Assembly: GCA_001600635.1 (NCBI GenBank)
Contig: BCKL01000005.1
Location: 127,581 to 191,580, forward strand
DNA from: Leucosporidium creatinivorum
Taxonomy: Eukaryota; Basidiomycota; Microbotryomycetes; Leucosporidiales; Leucosporidiaceae
DNA: 64,000 nucleotides
Reading direction: 5' to 3'
The translations under genes were made by a program, and so were the position numbers. Under the pieces are notes generated by a model. It searched no databases. It had not been told where the DNA came from and was given only the letters and a program-made list of their open reading frames with translations. This document shows positions 1 through 10,129 of this stretch, piece after piece (positions within the stretch are counted from its first letter, which is position 1; every line of letters starts with the position of its first letter).

Positions 1-598
1 ACCGGCAAGAAGCTCAAGACTGAAGTTTGTACTCATCCGGTGCAGATACCAAAAGCCTGAGGTCTGACAAGAGGTGCAAAAAGGTGGCCACTGGCTTGTC
101 AGCTCTCCAGCTGCGGTATGGCACCGTCCTGGGCAGAGGGAGGAGCCAGAGCCGAGTGAGGCGGCCTTGGGAAGAAGGCAAAAAGAAGAAAATCGCCTAC
201 AGGCATGCAAACTGGCAAAAATGACTATGGGTGGACGCTACACTGGGCCAAAGACGGGTGAGGGCCAAGTGTGACCCCAGAGAGAGGCAAAAATAGGAAA
301 TCGAGCCTGTTACGCATGAAAGAGGCCAAGCAAGTCTACCTAGAACAGGTGTGGTGATGAGGAGAAGAAAGCATGGGGAGAGAAATACTGCCGAGTACAC
401 CCAAGAAGGGCAGTGTGGGGCCTGTGGGCCTCCGACCGCTTCGCTCTCGCTAGCGCCCACCTACCCACTGGAAACCCCGAGAGAAGGAAGAGAAGATGTC
501 CATGCTCAAGCAAGGTCAAAGCCGAACTGCGCTGGCGTCCAGCGACTCCTCAGAAAGTAAATGTCAAAGGGATTGACCAGAAAAAAAAAAAAAAGCTC
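1..598. other. no gene seen
   Basis: Only short overlapping open frames occur on both strands. The composition is purine-rich and resembles the gene-poor island at 13-20 kb. A run of 14 A lies just before the tRNA. Confidence 0.5.
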
Positions 599-681
599 GC
601 CCTTGTAGCTCAGTGGCAGAGCGCATGCCTAGTATTCCCGAGTACAGCATGAGGTCCTCAGTTCGATCCTGGGCGAGGGCA
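599..681 (+). tRNA. tRNA-Thr(AGT) with 11-nt intron
   Basis: The cloverleaf is complete. The acceptor GCCCTTG pairs with CGAGGGC, the D arm is GCTC/GAGC around AGTGGCA, the anticodon stem is CATGC/GCATG and the T stem CTCAG/CTGGG flanks TTCGATC. The loop is interrupted after position 37 by an 11-nt intron at 635-645, the canonical place for tRNA introns. The anticodon is AGT (threonine). A T run follows at 691. Confidence 0.9.
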
Positions 682-690
682 CAAGCTCCA

Positions 691-696
691 TTTTTT
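691..696 (+). terminator. Pol III terminator of tRNA-Thr
   Basis: A run of six T lies 10 bases after the tRNA discriminator base, the usual RNA polymerase III stop. Confidence 0.75.
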
Positions 697-954
697 GCTA
701 CCTTGACCTTCGGCTCCCGTTCCCGGCGCTGCTGTGGGCTCACCCGCTGCGGTGAGACCTTGTATCTCTGCTGTGCGACAGCGAGGAGCCTGGCACTAAA
801 TTGTGTCGCCATTCTTTTTGTTTCCGCAAGTTACGTCGGTGCTTCCTCATCAGCCACACGCTCGGCGATGAACTTCGTGAGGGGCCCTTTTTTGCAAACG
901 CCCTGCAACTGTACTTGACCTGTTCTTGACCTGTCAGAAGACCATTTGCAAAGC

Positions 955-1125
955 CAGAACCGTTCAGGTGCGTTTGCAGACCGTCACACGACAGTTTTGG
1001 AACCGTTCAGCTTCGCCGAGAGCGTCAGCTAACTGTTAGGTAACCGTCAGAGACTGTCCAACCGTACTGAACGCCCGAGACCATCACCCAGCCAGACCCC
1101 CGTCATCTAACGGTAGTCAGGCGGT
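955..1125. repeat. cluster A of AACGG/CCGTT motifs
   Basis: Within about 170 bases the short word AACGG or its complement, or the near forms GACGG/CCGTC, recurs about every 20-40 bases (near 959, 980, 1000, 1036, 1058, 1110). No open frame runs through. The word resembles the Myb recognition core. A matching cluster lies at 3610-3870. Function is unknown. Confidence 0.45.
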
Positions 1126-3289
1126 CCTCATACGCTGCACTAATGGGCGGGTACTCGTCAGTGGATGAGCACTAAGCTGGCAGCTCGGCGAAGACCTTTT
1201 CAGCCCTCCACAGCACACGAGAAGGTCTCTTGCCGTCAGAAGCTGGTAGGACCTACCTGAAGCAGTATGAAATTCTGCGCAGTGACGCCAGTCGAGATCA
1301 GACACTGCTGCTGCCGTCTTCGCCTCCGCCGAGCTCGGCGATGCTTCTTGAGCTTGCCGGGCTCAGTACATCCTACATGAGACACGAGCGAGAGCTCCGA
1401 GGCTTACATGACGTTATTTTTGATGTGCGCGTTGCTTGAGCGGGTGCTTTCAATGCTGCACTGGTCGCGAGCAGGCCGAAAAAGGACTCGGCTCTCTCGC
1501 GGCAATCTGTAGCTCAATCGACGACTGTTGAACTGGACAGCGGATGAGAGGCGTCGAGCATAGTACAGATGATGTGTTTGAAGGTGAGCTTCCACACTCT
1601 ACAACCAGAGGCCAAGCTTTCAGGTCTCTGCCCCTCCTCCTTCGCCCCGAGCGAATCTGGCCCAAGTCCGCCGCTCAGCATCTCTCCCTCCCGCCCTCGC
1701 CTCAATTCTCGCTTCCCGCTGGCTTCCCGCTCTGCAGCTCGCTGTACAGGTTGTAGTGAACGCTGAGGATAGCTGACGTGCTCTTCTACTCCCCTACAGG
1801 TTGATGGTGCACGTCTCTAGCGCTCGAGGTGAGCGCGTCTCTCTCAGCCAGACTCGACTCGCTTTCGTCGCTGTTACTGACTTTCGAACGGCCTACAGCA
1901 AGCTCTCCCGGACTCTATGGACTCTTGACATGTACCCACGATCATGGTGAGCTCTCTACAGCCCGAACTCGCTCTTCCCGGCTGAGCGCGCTCCTCCTGA
2001 CAACAAGCTGACGCCACCCTCTTCTCTCTTCAACCAGGTCTCCCTCCGGTGCAGGGTGAGTACGATTGGCTGCACAGACTGTACTGCTTCGAGGTGCCGC
2101 ATCGAAAGAGCGCAGGAGTCGGAGCGAGCTGCAGCTCAGCTCGACGCGCTGACACGCGCTTGCGGAGACTGCTGCACGGGCGCGATGGGGGGGCTACAGC
2201 GCGATGGAAGGGTACAGCAGCGAGTAGTTGGACAGTGATCAGCCGACCAGCCCAACGGGAGCTGTCGCCGGGGTCCCTCAGCTCGGCGGAAACACGTTGG
2301 AAGCCGCCTAACCTCTTGCCGCATCTTTGCAGCTCTACGACATGAACAGCTCGTGCGATGGTCCGCTGCATCACCTCGAGAGGGACTGATCTCTACGAAT
2401 TGTCTGGGAGGTGAGTCCAGTCTCGTCTCAGCTCGAGAGGAGGCAGGACGGCGCGAGGAGGCGAGGTGGGATGCTCCTGCTCGCCAGTCGCTGGCACTCG
2501 CGCTGTCCAGTTCGAGCAACCACGGTGGTTGCTCGAGCAGCGCACTGACTCAGATCGTCCTCACAGTCCCATCGTCGCCTAGGGGAGCGCCCTCTTGCCC
2601 TCCAGCACGTCTTCGCCAAGCGCCGAGGTCATCCTCATCGTCGTCTGCACGAGCACATCCTCGTCAAGAGCACCATCTTCGTCGACATCGAGGTCATCAT
2701 CATCAGCAAGGCGACCCTCAGACCAAGACCTGGTGAGTCGTTGTTTCGGCGATCCAGTTCGCTCTCATCTCAGCGAAGCTCGACCGCACCGACGCTACAG
2801 ATCATCAGGCTCTATGGACCTTCGAGAACATTGTCGTCTACGTTGTCATCGTCTACCCCATCATCATGACCTTCGAAGGTGAGTCGTTTTTTACACTGTC
2901 GCTGACTCGCTTGCCCCTCAAGCGACCGCCGAGGGACTTGCATGTAGGTCACTCGTCCATGCTGGTCCGAAGTAGCGCTAACCTTCCTTCCACCTCAACA
3001 GACGTCAAGAGCAAGCACCATCATCACTCGACTGCAGCTCGACTTCGCCCGAGCTGGGCGGGGCTCTTCGAGCGACAACTCGCTCCTTGCCTCGGGCTCG
3101 AGCTTGATGCTCGCCTCAACTCAACTACTCGCTCTACTGACTACTCGTATTGACCACTGACCCCTCCTTAGACCGCGCGGGCGCTACGCCGAGGTGAGCT
3201 TCCGACTTGGTCGACTCGGAGCCGAGGACCGACGCTGACTTCACACTTTCGCTCTTCAGGTCTGCACACGACCTCCTCTTCCACCTCTA
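1126..3289 (+). other. block rich in splice-like signals without a sustained frame
   Basis: Donor/branch/acceptor sets on the + strand recur closely, for example GTGAGC at 1828 with an acceptor at 1898, GTGAGT at 2411, 2730 and 2879, and GTGAGC at 3193 with an acceptor near 3259. No chain of exons could be kept in frame. The stretch at 2610-2880 is rich in TCATC/TCGTC words, which read as Ser-rich in one frame and Ile/Val-rich in another. It could be a decayed gene, a spliced noncoding RNA or a gene I failed to resolve. Confidence 0.35.
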
Positions 3290-3445
3290 CCTCTCCAACA
3301 CGCTCCCACTCACCTCCAACTCACCTCCTCTTGCCTGGAGCCCGAGTCTCCCGCCTCTGCAAAGCGGCGAGGGTACTTGGGGGCGAGAGGGAGTGGGGCA
3401 GGAGAGGGGGAGGCAGGAGCGGGAGAGGAGCCTGTGTAGAGCCTC
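3290..3445. repeat. polypyrimidine-polypurine block 1
   Basis: About 70 bases of C/T-rich sequence are followed by about 75 bases of G/A-rich sequence on the same strand, forming an imperfect inverted repeat. It is followed by TGTGTAGAG. A similar block ends at about 12650 with the same trailing word. Confidence 0.5.
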
Positions 3446-3609
3446 GGTAGCGCCTGCAATCGTGACTGAGCTTCCATTACTATGTCTGTGAGCGTCGAGA
3501 GAGGCTGTAGGTGAGCAGGGAGGGGCAGGGAGCGTGCTGAGCGGTCCCATCATCGACTGAGCTGCTACCGTACATGGGTGTTGGGCGACTGTCCACCCCC
3601 GTTGACTAC

Positions 3610-3870
3610 AGTAAGTCTACCGTTGTGTAGCCGTCCTCCAACAGTTGACAAACCGCGCCTGACGCCCTCTCCAACGGTCGCCGAACGGTCCGCTGACGGT
3701 CGGCTCTCACAGAACGGTTTGCCAGCGATCAAGCTCGAAGCACTGGTCATCCAACGGGTCCCACAACGCTCTAGCGAGGGTGTCTGACGCCCAAACCGTT
3801 GCAGACCGTCCTCTAACAGATTCTCGGCGTGAGCAGAAGAGGCCCCTTCCTCACGAACGGCTCTCGGCGA
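3610..3870. repeat. cluster B of AACGG/CCGTT motifs
   Basis: At least eight AACGG/CCGTT or close variants occur in about 260 bases (near 3619, 3674, 3686, 3696, 3714, 3751, 3797, 3860). It is the counterpart of cluster A, and the two bracket the splice-signal-rich block. No coding frame runs through. Confidence 0.45.
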
Positions 3871-4345
3871 TGATAGTTCTGATCTCTTGCGAGGGCACGT
3901 ACAGCATTTCAACTGTTTCCACTCTTGCGCAACCACATTCAAGTGGTACAGGAGTAGTCTTGTGTCTATCTACTTGCGGGAGAGAGATCTGATGACCGCC
4001 GACTCGGTGCTCGGCGAAGCGCCGCGCGACCAGTGTGAAGCTGCCCACTCCTCACTGGGATACAGGCTTATCAGAAGCGATCTCCGTCCAGCTGCTGTGG
4101 AGCTATACGCCAGGGAAAGCTCTTGAAGCTTACAAGAGTTCGACTTCGACGGCCGCTTCCCTTCTAACTTCTCGCCTCTCGCTTCTCGCCGCTTACTTTG
4201 CTTCATCTTACGCTTCCCCCGTTTCACTTTGCTCGTTTGCGACTAATCCCACTACAGCTCATTCACTACACCACATTCAGCGTACCTCTCGCCCACCTCC
4301 CCCGCTTAAGCTCTTCATTTCGTTCGCCTTCCGCCCCAGCTCAGC
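3871..4345. other. upstream region of the orphan gene
   Basis: No convincing exon is seen. C/T-rich tracts from 4140 onward are typical of basidiomycete promoters and leaders and run up to the ATG at 4346. Confidence 0.4.
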
Positions 4346-7300
4346 ATGGCGCCGTCCCACGCTCGGCAAGGGTCTCTCTCCTCTCTCACACAGCTGCCTC
4401 CGCTACGGGAAGAGCCGTCTACACCTTCCCCCTCGCTCTCCGTCCCCAAGGTGAGCTTCGTCTTGCTGCCGGCGCGCTGGGAGGAGCGGTGGGAGGGAGC
4501 ACAGAGGGGAAGCTGACTTTGCGGACTGAGGAATCAGAAGAGAAAACGAGGGTCATCAACGCTTGAGCCCAGTCGCCCCGGCTACGAGGCTACAGATCAG
4601 CGTTCGTCCTCTACGTTTCGACTCCCTCCGCTTCTTTCGCGAGATTGCTAAGCGACAGACCCATCTAGGTCCCCTCCTTGCTCGCCGTTTCGAGAACATT
4701 ATCGACCCAAGCCCTAGCTGGTCCCGACAGATGGTCTGCGTCGAGTAAGTTGGCTTCGCACGAGCTCCAGAGTCCAGCTCAGCTCTCGCAGTCAGTTAAT
4801 GTTCTGGCGAGCAGGGCCATCGCCACTCTTGTCGAGCAGCATCACCAAGAGGCACAAACCCACCTTCTCGACGCCTCTCAACGAATTGAGACCCTTCAAG
4901 ATCAGCGCGCGCTCGCCGACCAGAACAATCTCGCCTCGACCGACTGTCAGATTTACGTTCCCAACACCTACGAGGACGTCCACTGGGTGCACCAGGTCGT
5001 TAAGGAGCTCGAGAGTCTTTTCTGTGTTGTCATCTCTTGCTACAGCCAGCCTCAGTAAGCTCGACACCTTCTCGGAGCGCACTCGGCGCTCATCTGTGGC
5101 TCGGCCGTTCTCCACAGAGCGTTCGGGCAAGGCGGGCAGCTCAAGTTCCACATCTACGGCACTGTTTGGGACGAAGCGGCGACCTGCGCAGTTCTCCCCT
5201 ACATGAGTACAGCACGAAGGCTCGCTGAAGGTTCTGTAAAGACGACTCCCTCGGCCGAGCCGAGCTCACCACCTCCTCGACAGCTACTGCGCTAGATCAA
5301 GAACCAGCGATGGAAGCGGAAGGAGTTCCTCTCCGATCTCAATAAACACGTCTTGACACCGTTGAGGCAGCTGTCACGCAAGCTTCGCCCTCGTACTTCG
5401 ACTGAAGGCGGCCGAGCTGTGCTAGTCAGGGAGCAGTTTGGTCGCGTGCGTCTCTGCACAGATCGTATGAACAAAGCGCATCCTAGTCTTGCACCACAAC
5501 ACCAGCTTGGTGTGTCCCCCTCCCTCCTTATACACTCACTTTGCCAGCTCGCTCACCCGCCGCGACTTCGCCTTTCGCAGGTCACCCTCCTCCTTCCCGC
5601 TCGACTGGGTCACAACTCGGCCGCACTCTACCAGGTACTCTCGATGGATCTACGACCGCCGCTACACCACAACCCGCCGCCAACGCCGCCGCGGTCGAAC
5701 CTCTCGTCGCTTCAGCCGCAACAGGCTCCGATGATTCTGCAGCGGCTCAAACGAGTCCGTCTACAGCAGCGACGGCGGAGGAAGTCCAAGCTCAGGCTTC
5801 TACTGGTAGCGCGCCGGAGACTGTCAAAGCGCTGAGCGAGCGTGTTGTTCGCGAGTTGGTAGCTGGACGTGCGTTCCCCTCCCTCTTGACAACGTCTGCA
5901 GCTCGCTCACCCCCTTGTCTACAGCGGATGCTGCTTCGGGCGTCAAGGCTGCAATTGGGCTCCTCAAGAGTAAGCGCGAGGAGAACCGAGACGATCTGGG
6001 TACGTCCATCGGCCAGCGCTCGTCGAGCAGACACTGACTCGTCTTCCTGCATCTCAGTCGCATCTGCTGCACGGGCCATTCGTCGTGAGTATATCTCTCT
6101 TGCTTCTGCTCGTCCAGCAGCTGACCCTTGTCTTCCTCGGCGCCGTAGCCCGCTCGGCCGAGAAGGAGCGTCGTCAAGCGCAGAGGCAAGACCAAGCTTC
6201 CCGTAAGCTGGCTCACCGTTAGTACCAACGGATGGCTGACCTATGCTTCTACAGGGGACCCCTCTACCACTTTCCTCTCGAATCCCACGCACGACGCCCT
6301 CGGCCCCGAAGGGTTCCACCAACAAGCCGCAACCTACTACGAGAAGATCACTGGCATTACTCGCCGCGAGCCCATCATCCTCGGAAAGACCATCCTCGAG
6401 TCCACGGGCAAGCAGTTCCAGCTCGTCGATTGGCCAGATGCACCTTACGAGGCAGGTCGAGACGGAGATGGAAACCCCTGCCTCATGACGGTCGCTAGCC
6501 CCGATGATCCGCCTCGTGTTCGGCAAGCCCTCTTGGACAATATGTTCATTCAAGGACCGGTTAGTCTCCGTTCCCTTCCTCGCGCGACTCGGCGCTGACG
6601 CAACTTTCGCGCGCAGGCCTCCAAGAATCCGGCTCTTCAAGAGGCTATCGGCGGCGTCTTCTTCGAGTTCGGGCTCACGATGGAAGTACACGAGTACTGC
6701 CATACCACGGCTTTCGACAAGCTGCTACTTTCGCCTCAAGCGATGAAATGGTCTCGTCGGTGCGTTCTCCACTATCCACTCTGTCTGGGGCCTCGCGACT
6801 GACCATCGGTCTCTCTACAGTCCTGGAGCTCATATGCGCTTCTGGGCAGCCTCCTCTACCGCTGGTCAAGCCATGTACGCCGTGGAGGAGCTCAACAAGC
6901 AACATTCGGTGCGCGCTCGGACACTCGAGGCCGTCCTGAGCACGGCTAACGATCTCTATGTACCTTGACCTCTTCGGTGCTTGCTCTATCACCACACAGC
7001 AGGTCAACCAACAGCACAGCGTCGCAGATTGGAGCTCACCACGATTCTCTTACGGCGTCGTCGGGAGTCACGGCATTGGATTGATGCACTCGAAGCAATG
7101 GATTGTCACGCTCGCCGACTACAAGGCTACCGTCGGATTCTGGACCTCCGGCAACAACAGCAAATATGGCCTCGGTCTCGGACAGCTCGTCGGCAGCAAG
7201 ACCGGGCACGATCTCTCGCACGAGACAGCTCGTCTCTCGCCTCTCCCCGAAGGCTCCTTCCGCTACCGCAAGCTTTGGAACCTCTGGAATGGTCGTGTCA

Positions 7301-8970
7301 ACGAGATGCAGCTCGGAGGACTCGTCTTCGACCCGACTCTGGTGTCGTTCACCCATCCGCTCGTCATTCCCGAGATCAAGCTCCTCGAGTCGGCCATCTT
7401 TGTGGAGCGCTGCCGCATGGTCAACGCCGCCAAGAAGAAGCCGGATCCACGCTCCACCGCTCAAATGCGTGCCATTGGCCTCGCCCATCGGATCGCTACC
7501 GCCAAGGCCGAGCAGCAAGTCGACCTCACTGCTCCCCTCATCACCACTGAGATGTTGCAGGTTGTTGACGGTCCCAGTGGGTCGGAGCACAAGATCTGCA
7601 AGGCTGAGGGCATCTTCATCTGCAGCTGTACCAAGTGAGTTTGAGCTTCTTCTCGCTACCTATCATCGTCGAACGAAAGCTTGCGCGTCGTAGGCTGCTT
7701 GCTAACGCGGATATCAACCACAGGAGAACCGGCGCCAGCTCGTACGACCTCAACCTTACCGACTCGTTCCCATCGGGCTACGAGCTTCAGGTCAGGCATC
7801 CCGGCCCTCGCACACCTTGCTGCACCGAGAAGGTCAGTGCAGGTCCCTCGGGCGCTTTCATCACGATGGAGAGGATGGCCCAGCAGCCTGCTCTCTGTGA
7901 GCTTATGGAAGCTTCGTTTGAGGTCAGTCAAATCTTTAATCTCACTCGACTTTCGGAGCTGACCCTCCTCGCCGCCGCGTGCAGCTCTGCCAAGTCTCCG
8001 TCAAGGGCAACACGCTCTGCGGGATCCTGCCCCTCTGGTATTCTACTCTTCGCACCGACCTCAACGGACTTAGTGAGTCTTATATCTTTGCTCGCGGCGC
8101 GGCCCTCACTCATCGTCTCTCGCAATCACTCGCAGAGACCATCGCCGCCTCCCTCATCTCCTTCTTGGACGAGCATGACCACCTCAAGATCAACGATATG
8201 GCTAGCTACCTTCGCTACATCGCTGGTCCCTCAATCAATCAGATGCGACTCGGCAAGATGCTCGCTCGCGTGCTCGGCTCTGCTTACACTCCCGCCGGTA
8301 GCGACAAGCACCGTACGTCACTCGCAAGCCCTCAATTCCGTATCTATTGCTCACCATTGCTTCTACAGCTGCCGTGGTACATGCTCAGCGGCTCGACCTG
8401 CTCTGCGCGCATGCCGAGGTCACCTCGGGACTGTTGTGGCCGACGAGCAGCGTTGATCCTCCTCCTTCGACTCCTCACCCCTCGTCGACTCCTCACCCCT
8501 CGTTGACTCCTCACCTGTCGTCGGCTCCTCAGCCTCTCACCTCCTCCGTACCGCAACCTTCCGCCAATTGCTTTGAGTCCGTCAACACGCAGCAGACCGT
8601 CCCCGAGGAGCCCGGTCCAGCCTACCCTACCACCACAAGCAATGCGATGGTTGTCGATGACCCACTCGCCGCTCAACTAGCGGAGCTCGACGACGAGACG
8701 GGGCTGATGAGCGCGGAACAAGGACCCTTCGTCCCCCTCTCGGCCCAAGACCTCGTCGACGAGCTGGATACGCTCAGCCATGGGCCCGAGCAAGGAGCGA
8801 GGGTGAATGAGGCCGAGGCCGAGGAGATGGATATGGAATTGGATATGGATGACGACGGTGAGGAGGAGGAAGATTGGTACATCGAGGGTGGAGTTTGGAG
8901 CGAGTGGGAGGCGGAGGAGGAGGGAGAGACGGGTATGGCCACTGGTGGATTTGATGAGGACCGCGATTGA
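4346..8970 (+). CDS. large orphan protein, 18 exons, about 1155 aa
   Basis: I do not recognise this protein. The start is ATG in the context TCAGCATGGCG. Exons: 4346-4450, 4596-4668, 4731-4744, 4792-5054, 5118-5235, 5296-5509, 5581-5868, 5925-5999, 6058-6084, 6149-6202, 6255-6559, 6617-6759, 6821-6908, 7000-7634, 7724-7922, 7985-8072, 8136-8312, 8369-8970. All 17 junctions use GT-AG and keep phase, totalling 3468 nt, so the gene looks intact. Residues 1-35 are Ser/Pro-rich. About 36-262 are mixed and possibly globular. About 263-358 are a Pro/Ser/Thr/Ala linker. About 410-960 form the main body, with small patches such as GVVGSHGIGLMHSKQW and LWNLWNGRVNEMQLGG. After a short STPHPS-type repeat (nucleotides about 8455-8525) the tail is strongly acidic. 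No signal peptide or clear membrane segment is seen. It stands alone among non-genic blocks. A lineage-specific or element-borne protein is possible. Confidence 0.75.
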
Positions 8971-9442
8971 AGACGACTTGTACCGTCGGCGGCAGACGTG
9001 GAATTTAGCTTGGACTGCGACCAGTCATCTCGGCGCGCGGGATTTTGACCGGGCGCTCGGACGGCGCTTCCTCCCTTTCCTTCCTGCACTTCACTGCTCC
9101 TTCTGCTCGCTTTCGCTTTCTGCAGCTCTCTAGTTGCCAGCGTTTCACCCTCACCACACACTCTACTCTGCTATGACCCTACATCCACCTCTCCCTCCTC
9201 TCACCGCTCTCACCCTCCAACTCTCCGCCCTCACCATGCCGTTCGCGTTTCACTTCGCCCTTCCAGTGCATGTACCGCAAGCTCGCTCGCAAGGGCAAGA
9301 CAACGACTAGCACTACCTACACGACTGCGTCGCCAGTCCTCAGCTCGCCTCATCCCGCTCTCAAGGTTCGTTCCGAGCATGTCGCCCCGTCTCAGCCCAC
9401 ACGTTCCCGACTTTCGCGCGCCGGTGGCTGACCTACAGTTTC
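8971..9442. other. intergenic region with possible short exons
   Basis: C/T-rich sequence with several ATGs near 9172 and 9237. A stretch at about 9250-9375 followed by a GTTCG donor could be an exon upstream of the frame at 9443, but the phase does not resolve cleanly. Confidence 0.3.
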
Positions 9443-10129
9443 TTGCACTCGCCATTTGCAGACTCAAGTCCGCGCCTATCTTCATCATCGCCTGCAAGAC
9501 CCTTCTCCCATCCATCGACTCGCTCCTTGCCCTCCTCTAGCCCGCCGAGCAGCCAGCCGCCGGCGCCCGTCTCTAACGCCGTTGACTCGCCCGTTACCCT
9601 CGCCTCGCTTTTGATCGAGCTGTCGAGATCCAGAAATTATCTGCCGACTATTAGCGCCACCAGCCAGGAGCAGCAAGAGTTGGTCATCGAGGTGCAGAAG
9701 GAGGAGGAGGAGAAGGGGAGCGCCGAGGAGGAGTGCTCGGAGGCGCTGTTCAGCTCGTCGGAGGAGAACAGCTCGGAGGCGTCAATTATCATCACTAGCA
9801 CTAGCTCTATCACTCCCTCTGCGCCACCTCCCCTTGCTTCAATCGCTTGTTCGAGCGCTCGACCGCCTGCGCCGAGTCACCTTCCTCGGCCCGCTTCACC
9901 TCCAACCTCGAGTCCACCATCTCCACCTCGCCCAGCTTGCAAGACATCCCAGTCTGGATCTCCCTCACCACCAAGTCGCTTCGCTTCTATCCCTCCTTCG
10001 AACGCTCTCCCTCGCCTTCCACCTCATAGCCAAAGACAGCCTCCGAAACGAAACCACCGAGGGGGGTCTTGCGGCGCTCTCGAGGCGGCCTTGGGTCAGT
10101 GCTGGGTGGATCTTGGCGATCTTGAGTAG
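9443..10129 (+). CDS. possible exon, Ser/Pro-rich hypothetical protein
   Basis: A 228-codon open frame without an internal ATG, so if real it is a spliced exon; an acceptor after CTGACCTACAG at about 9439 fits. The middle (nucleotides about 9585-9700) is the most protein-like part, reading PVTLASLLIELSRSRNYLP. It is followed by an acidic Glu/Ser segment, then Ser/Pro/Ala low complexity. No family was recognised. Low-complexity composition alone could keep the frame open by chance. Confidence 0.3.
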   Translation: MHSPFADSSPRLSSSSPARPFSHPSTRSLPSSSPPSSQPPAPVSNAVDSPVTLASLLIELSRSRNYLPTISATSQEQQELVIEVQKEEEEKGSAEEECSEALFSSSEENSSEASIIITSTSSITPSAPPPLASIACSSARPPAPSHLPRPASPPTSSPPSPPRPACKTSQSGSPSPPSRFASIPPSNALPRLPPHSQRQPPKRNHRGGSCGALEAALGQCWVDLGDLE

